A stretch of 6,824 nt of DNA from Thalassolituus sp. Lineage in GTDB: Bacteria; Pseudomonadota; Gammaproteobacteria; Pseudomonadales; Oceanobacteraceae. Under the pieces are notes generated by a model. It saw only the letters and a program-made list of their open reading frames with translations. It was not told the DNA's origin and searched no databases. A program made the position numbers and the translations under genes. Shown here in pieces: positions 5,552-6,824 of this stretch; the first letter of the stretch is position 1; every line of letters begins with the position of its first letter. The DNA lies in contig JARGOI010000128.1 in the NCBI GenBank assembly GCA_029212275.1, positions 1-6,824 of the forward strand, read 5' to 3'.

Positions 5552-6145
5552 ATGGATATTTTAAAGCACCGCCAACAGCGAGCCATTGTTTTGTTTAAAA
5601 AAGTGGATCATTTTGAACTCAATGTTTGCCAACGTCTTAATCGTATGGGACATCGTCGCGAAATATGTGTGTTTTTCAAAGCCATCAGTCGCCTTGGTGA
5701 TGGTGTTTTTTGGTACACACTTGCGCTTGCGCTGCCGTTTATTTTGGGAATCGAGGGTGTGTATGCTTTAGTGCATATCACTATCACAGGGCTTATTTGC
5801 CTTGGTATTTATTCGCAATTAAAAAATCGTTTGGTGCGCCAACGTCCTTTTATTTCATTTCCAGATATTCATGCCCACACCGCACCCTTGGATAAATACA
5901 GTTTTCCATCCGGACATACCATGAACGCTGTCAACTTTGCCTTGTTATTCAGCTGGTTTTACCCGCCGTTAATGTGGCTTGTGATTCCTTTTGCAGCGCT
6001 TGTTGGGTTATCTAGAATTGTCTTGGGAATGCATTACCCTACCGATGTTATTGTTGGAGCCATTCTTGGCCTGGCGATCAGTGCTTGTTCAATCGTCTTG
6101 TACCCGAATGGCTTAATGCATTCCTTCGTGGAAAAAACAATTTAA
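5552..6145 (+). CDS. PAP2-family membrane phosphatase
   Basis: A complete 197-residue integral membrane phosphatase with all three catalytic motifs of the PAP2/acid phosphatase superfamily: K91-NRLVRQ-R98-P99 (KX6RP), P119-S-G-H122, and S154-R-IVLGM-H161-YPT-D165 (SRX5HX3D), where H161 is the expected nucleophile and H122 the acid/base. Hydrophobic stretches at about 52-67, 70-88, 124-138, 140-153 and 163-184 suggest five or six membrane spans, with the active site facing the periplasm in typical relatives. Relatives remove phosphate from phosphatidic acid, phosphatidylglycerol phosphate, undecaprenyl diphosphate or lipid A. The ATG follows the glycosyltransferase stop by 3 bases and has a strong purine-rich ribosome site (AGAGGGGGA, 5535-5543) inside that gene, so the two are co-transcribed and probably under PhoB. 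I infer a role in releasing diacylglycerol and phosphate under phosphate limitation; recycling of undecaprenyl diphosphate is the alternative. Confidence 0.9.
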   Translation: MDILKHRQQRAIVLFKKVDHFELNVCQRLNRMGHRREICVFFKAISRLGDGVFWYTLALALPFILGIEGVYALVHITITGLICLGIYSQLKNRLVRQRPFISFPDIHAHTAPLDKYSFPSGHTMNAVNFALLFSWFYPPLMWLVIPFAALVGLSRIVLGMHYPTDVIVGAILGLAISACSIVLYPNGLMHSFVEKTI

Positions 6146-6200
6146 CGTTGAAAAATATTACCACTATTAAAAACATAAGATTTATAAAAATATCCAGCAT

Positions 6201-6824
6201 TTAAAATAGCGCTAATTGTCGTTCACTTCCTTGTGGAAAACGCCCACCTAAACCAATCAACCTGACGGGTTTATCGGAACGTTGCAACGCTTGTAATAAT
6301 AACCTTTCAAATCCCTCTTTACTCGCTTGCTCTCTTATGTCAGACAGCGTTGTCTGTGAAAAATCAGAAAATTTTAGTTTAACAAAAGGCGCTAATGCTT
6401 CTGGCGTCCACTCCGTTCTGGCGACCCTCTGGCGCCACTGCTGCACCAAGGATGGAAGTTCCTGAATACATTGCTGTATGCCTTGTAGATCTTGGGCGTA
6501 AGTATGCTCAACGCTGATGGACTTGCGCTCACGATGCAAGGTGATAGGCCGCTCATCAATGCCACGGCAACGCTGATATAAATGCACGCCAGAGCGTCCA
6601 AAGCGCCGTACCAGTTCGTTTAGCTCCCAAGCTCTAGCATCTCCACAGGTTTCAATACCAACGACCTGTAAACGCTTTTGTAAGGCCGGCCCGACTCCGT
6701 GAATCTTTTTCACTGGTAACGCCTTTACAAACTCATCGACCTGCTCCGGCGGCACAATCATTTGACCATTAGGTTTATGCCAATCACTGGCGACTTTTGC
6801 GATAAATTTGTTAGGTGCAGCACC
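6201..6824 (-). CDS. dinB: DNA polymerase IV (DinB), C-terminal part
   Basis: The C-terminal 207 residues of a Y-family translesion polymerase of about 350 residues; the gene enters from the right edge and the ATG at 6761 is internal. Seen in order: the palm motif APNKFIAKVASDWHKPNG, the thumb helix-hairpin-helix VKKIHGVGPALQKRL and the following GIETCGDA, then the little-finger domain with SISVEHTY and KLKFSDFSQTTLS. The protein ends in QLALF, a textbook beta-sliding-clamp binding peptide (QLxLF), which recruits Pol IV to the replication clamp. The catalytic acidic residues (positions equivalent to D8, D103 and E104 of E. coli) fall outside the window. It copies past minor-groove and alkylation lesions at a cost in fidelity and is usually LexA-regulated, but its promoter is not in view. 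It converges with the PAP2 gene; the 55-base AT-rich gap between them shows no clear GC-rich terminator. Confidence 0.96.
   Translation of the reverse strand, partial: GAAPNKFIAKVASDWHKPNGQMIVPPEQVDEFVKALPVKKIHGVGPALQKRLQVVGIETCGDARAWELNELVRRFGRSGVHLYQRCRGIDERPITLHRERKSISVEHTYAQDLQGIQQCIQELPSLVQQWRQRVARTEWTPEALAPFVKLKFSDFSQTTLSDIREQASKEGFERLLLQALQRSDKPVRLIGLGGRFPQGSERQLALF

Noticed and set aside
6146..6200. AT-rich gap between the convergent PAP2 and dinB genes, searched for a bidirectional terminator.
   Set aside because: No GC-containing stem with an adjoining T-run was found on either strand.
6392..6601. A minus-strand frame inside dinB.
   Set aside because: It is a shifted frame of the clearly conserved DNA polymerase IV coding sequence.

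Overview
The window looks like part of the chromosome of a gammaproteobacterium, probably a marine or aquatic, Oceanospirillales-like one. This is inferred from moderate GC, a YqcA-type flavodoxin, an AraC regulator with the Arabinose_bd-type N-terminus, and DinB and FAD-oxidoreductase sequences of proteobacterial type. The genus cannot be fixed from the sequence alone. No mobile element, CRISPR array, tRNA or rRNA gene was seen.

Layout, left to right. (1) The 3' two thirds of an FAD-dependent oxidoreductase of the L-2-hydroxyglutarate oxidase (LhgO/YgaF) group, cut by the left edge. (2) A small 81-residue protein with two CxxC pairs, followed by a hairpin. (3) A 436-base gene-free stretch. 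Its right end carries what looks like a complete sigma-54 promoter: an 11-bp direct repeat containing CGGCA/TGCCG dyads at about -121 to -79, an IHF-consensus match, and a -24/-12 element, all aimed at (4) an unrecognised 183-residue protein. (5) A YqcA/MioC-type flavodoxin on the minus strand with an extended -10 promoter and a strong Shine-Dalgarno. (6) A 304-base divergent intergenic region with a 16-bp palindrome, then a full-length AraC-family regulator. (7) A two-gene operon on the plus strand: a GT4 glycosyltransferase and a PAP2 phosphatase 3 bp apart, preceded by a sequence that closely matches a PhoB box. (8) The C-terminal 207 residues of DNA polymerase IV (DinB) on the minus strand, cut by the right edge.

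Two points stand out. First, the Pho-box/glycosyltransferase/PAP2 unit reads as a compact phosphate-starvation lipid-remodelling cassette. PAP2 could release diacylglycerol from phosphatidic acid (or a related lipid phosphate), and the glycosyltransferase could put a sugar on it, so phosphate-free glycolipid replaces phospholipid. The gene families and Pho-box match are seen in the sequence; the lipid substrates are inferred. Second, an orphan protein of unknown function has a textbook sigma-54 control region, which suggests membership of a flagellar, pilus, nitrogen or similar enhancer-dependent regulon. The other genes look like ordinary, individually regulated housekeeping or accessory genes.
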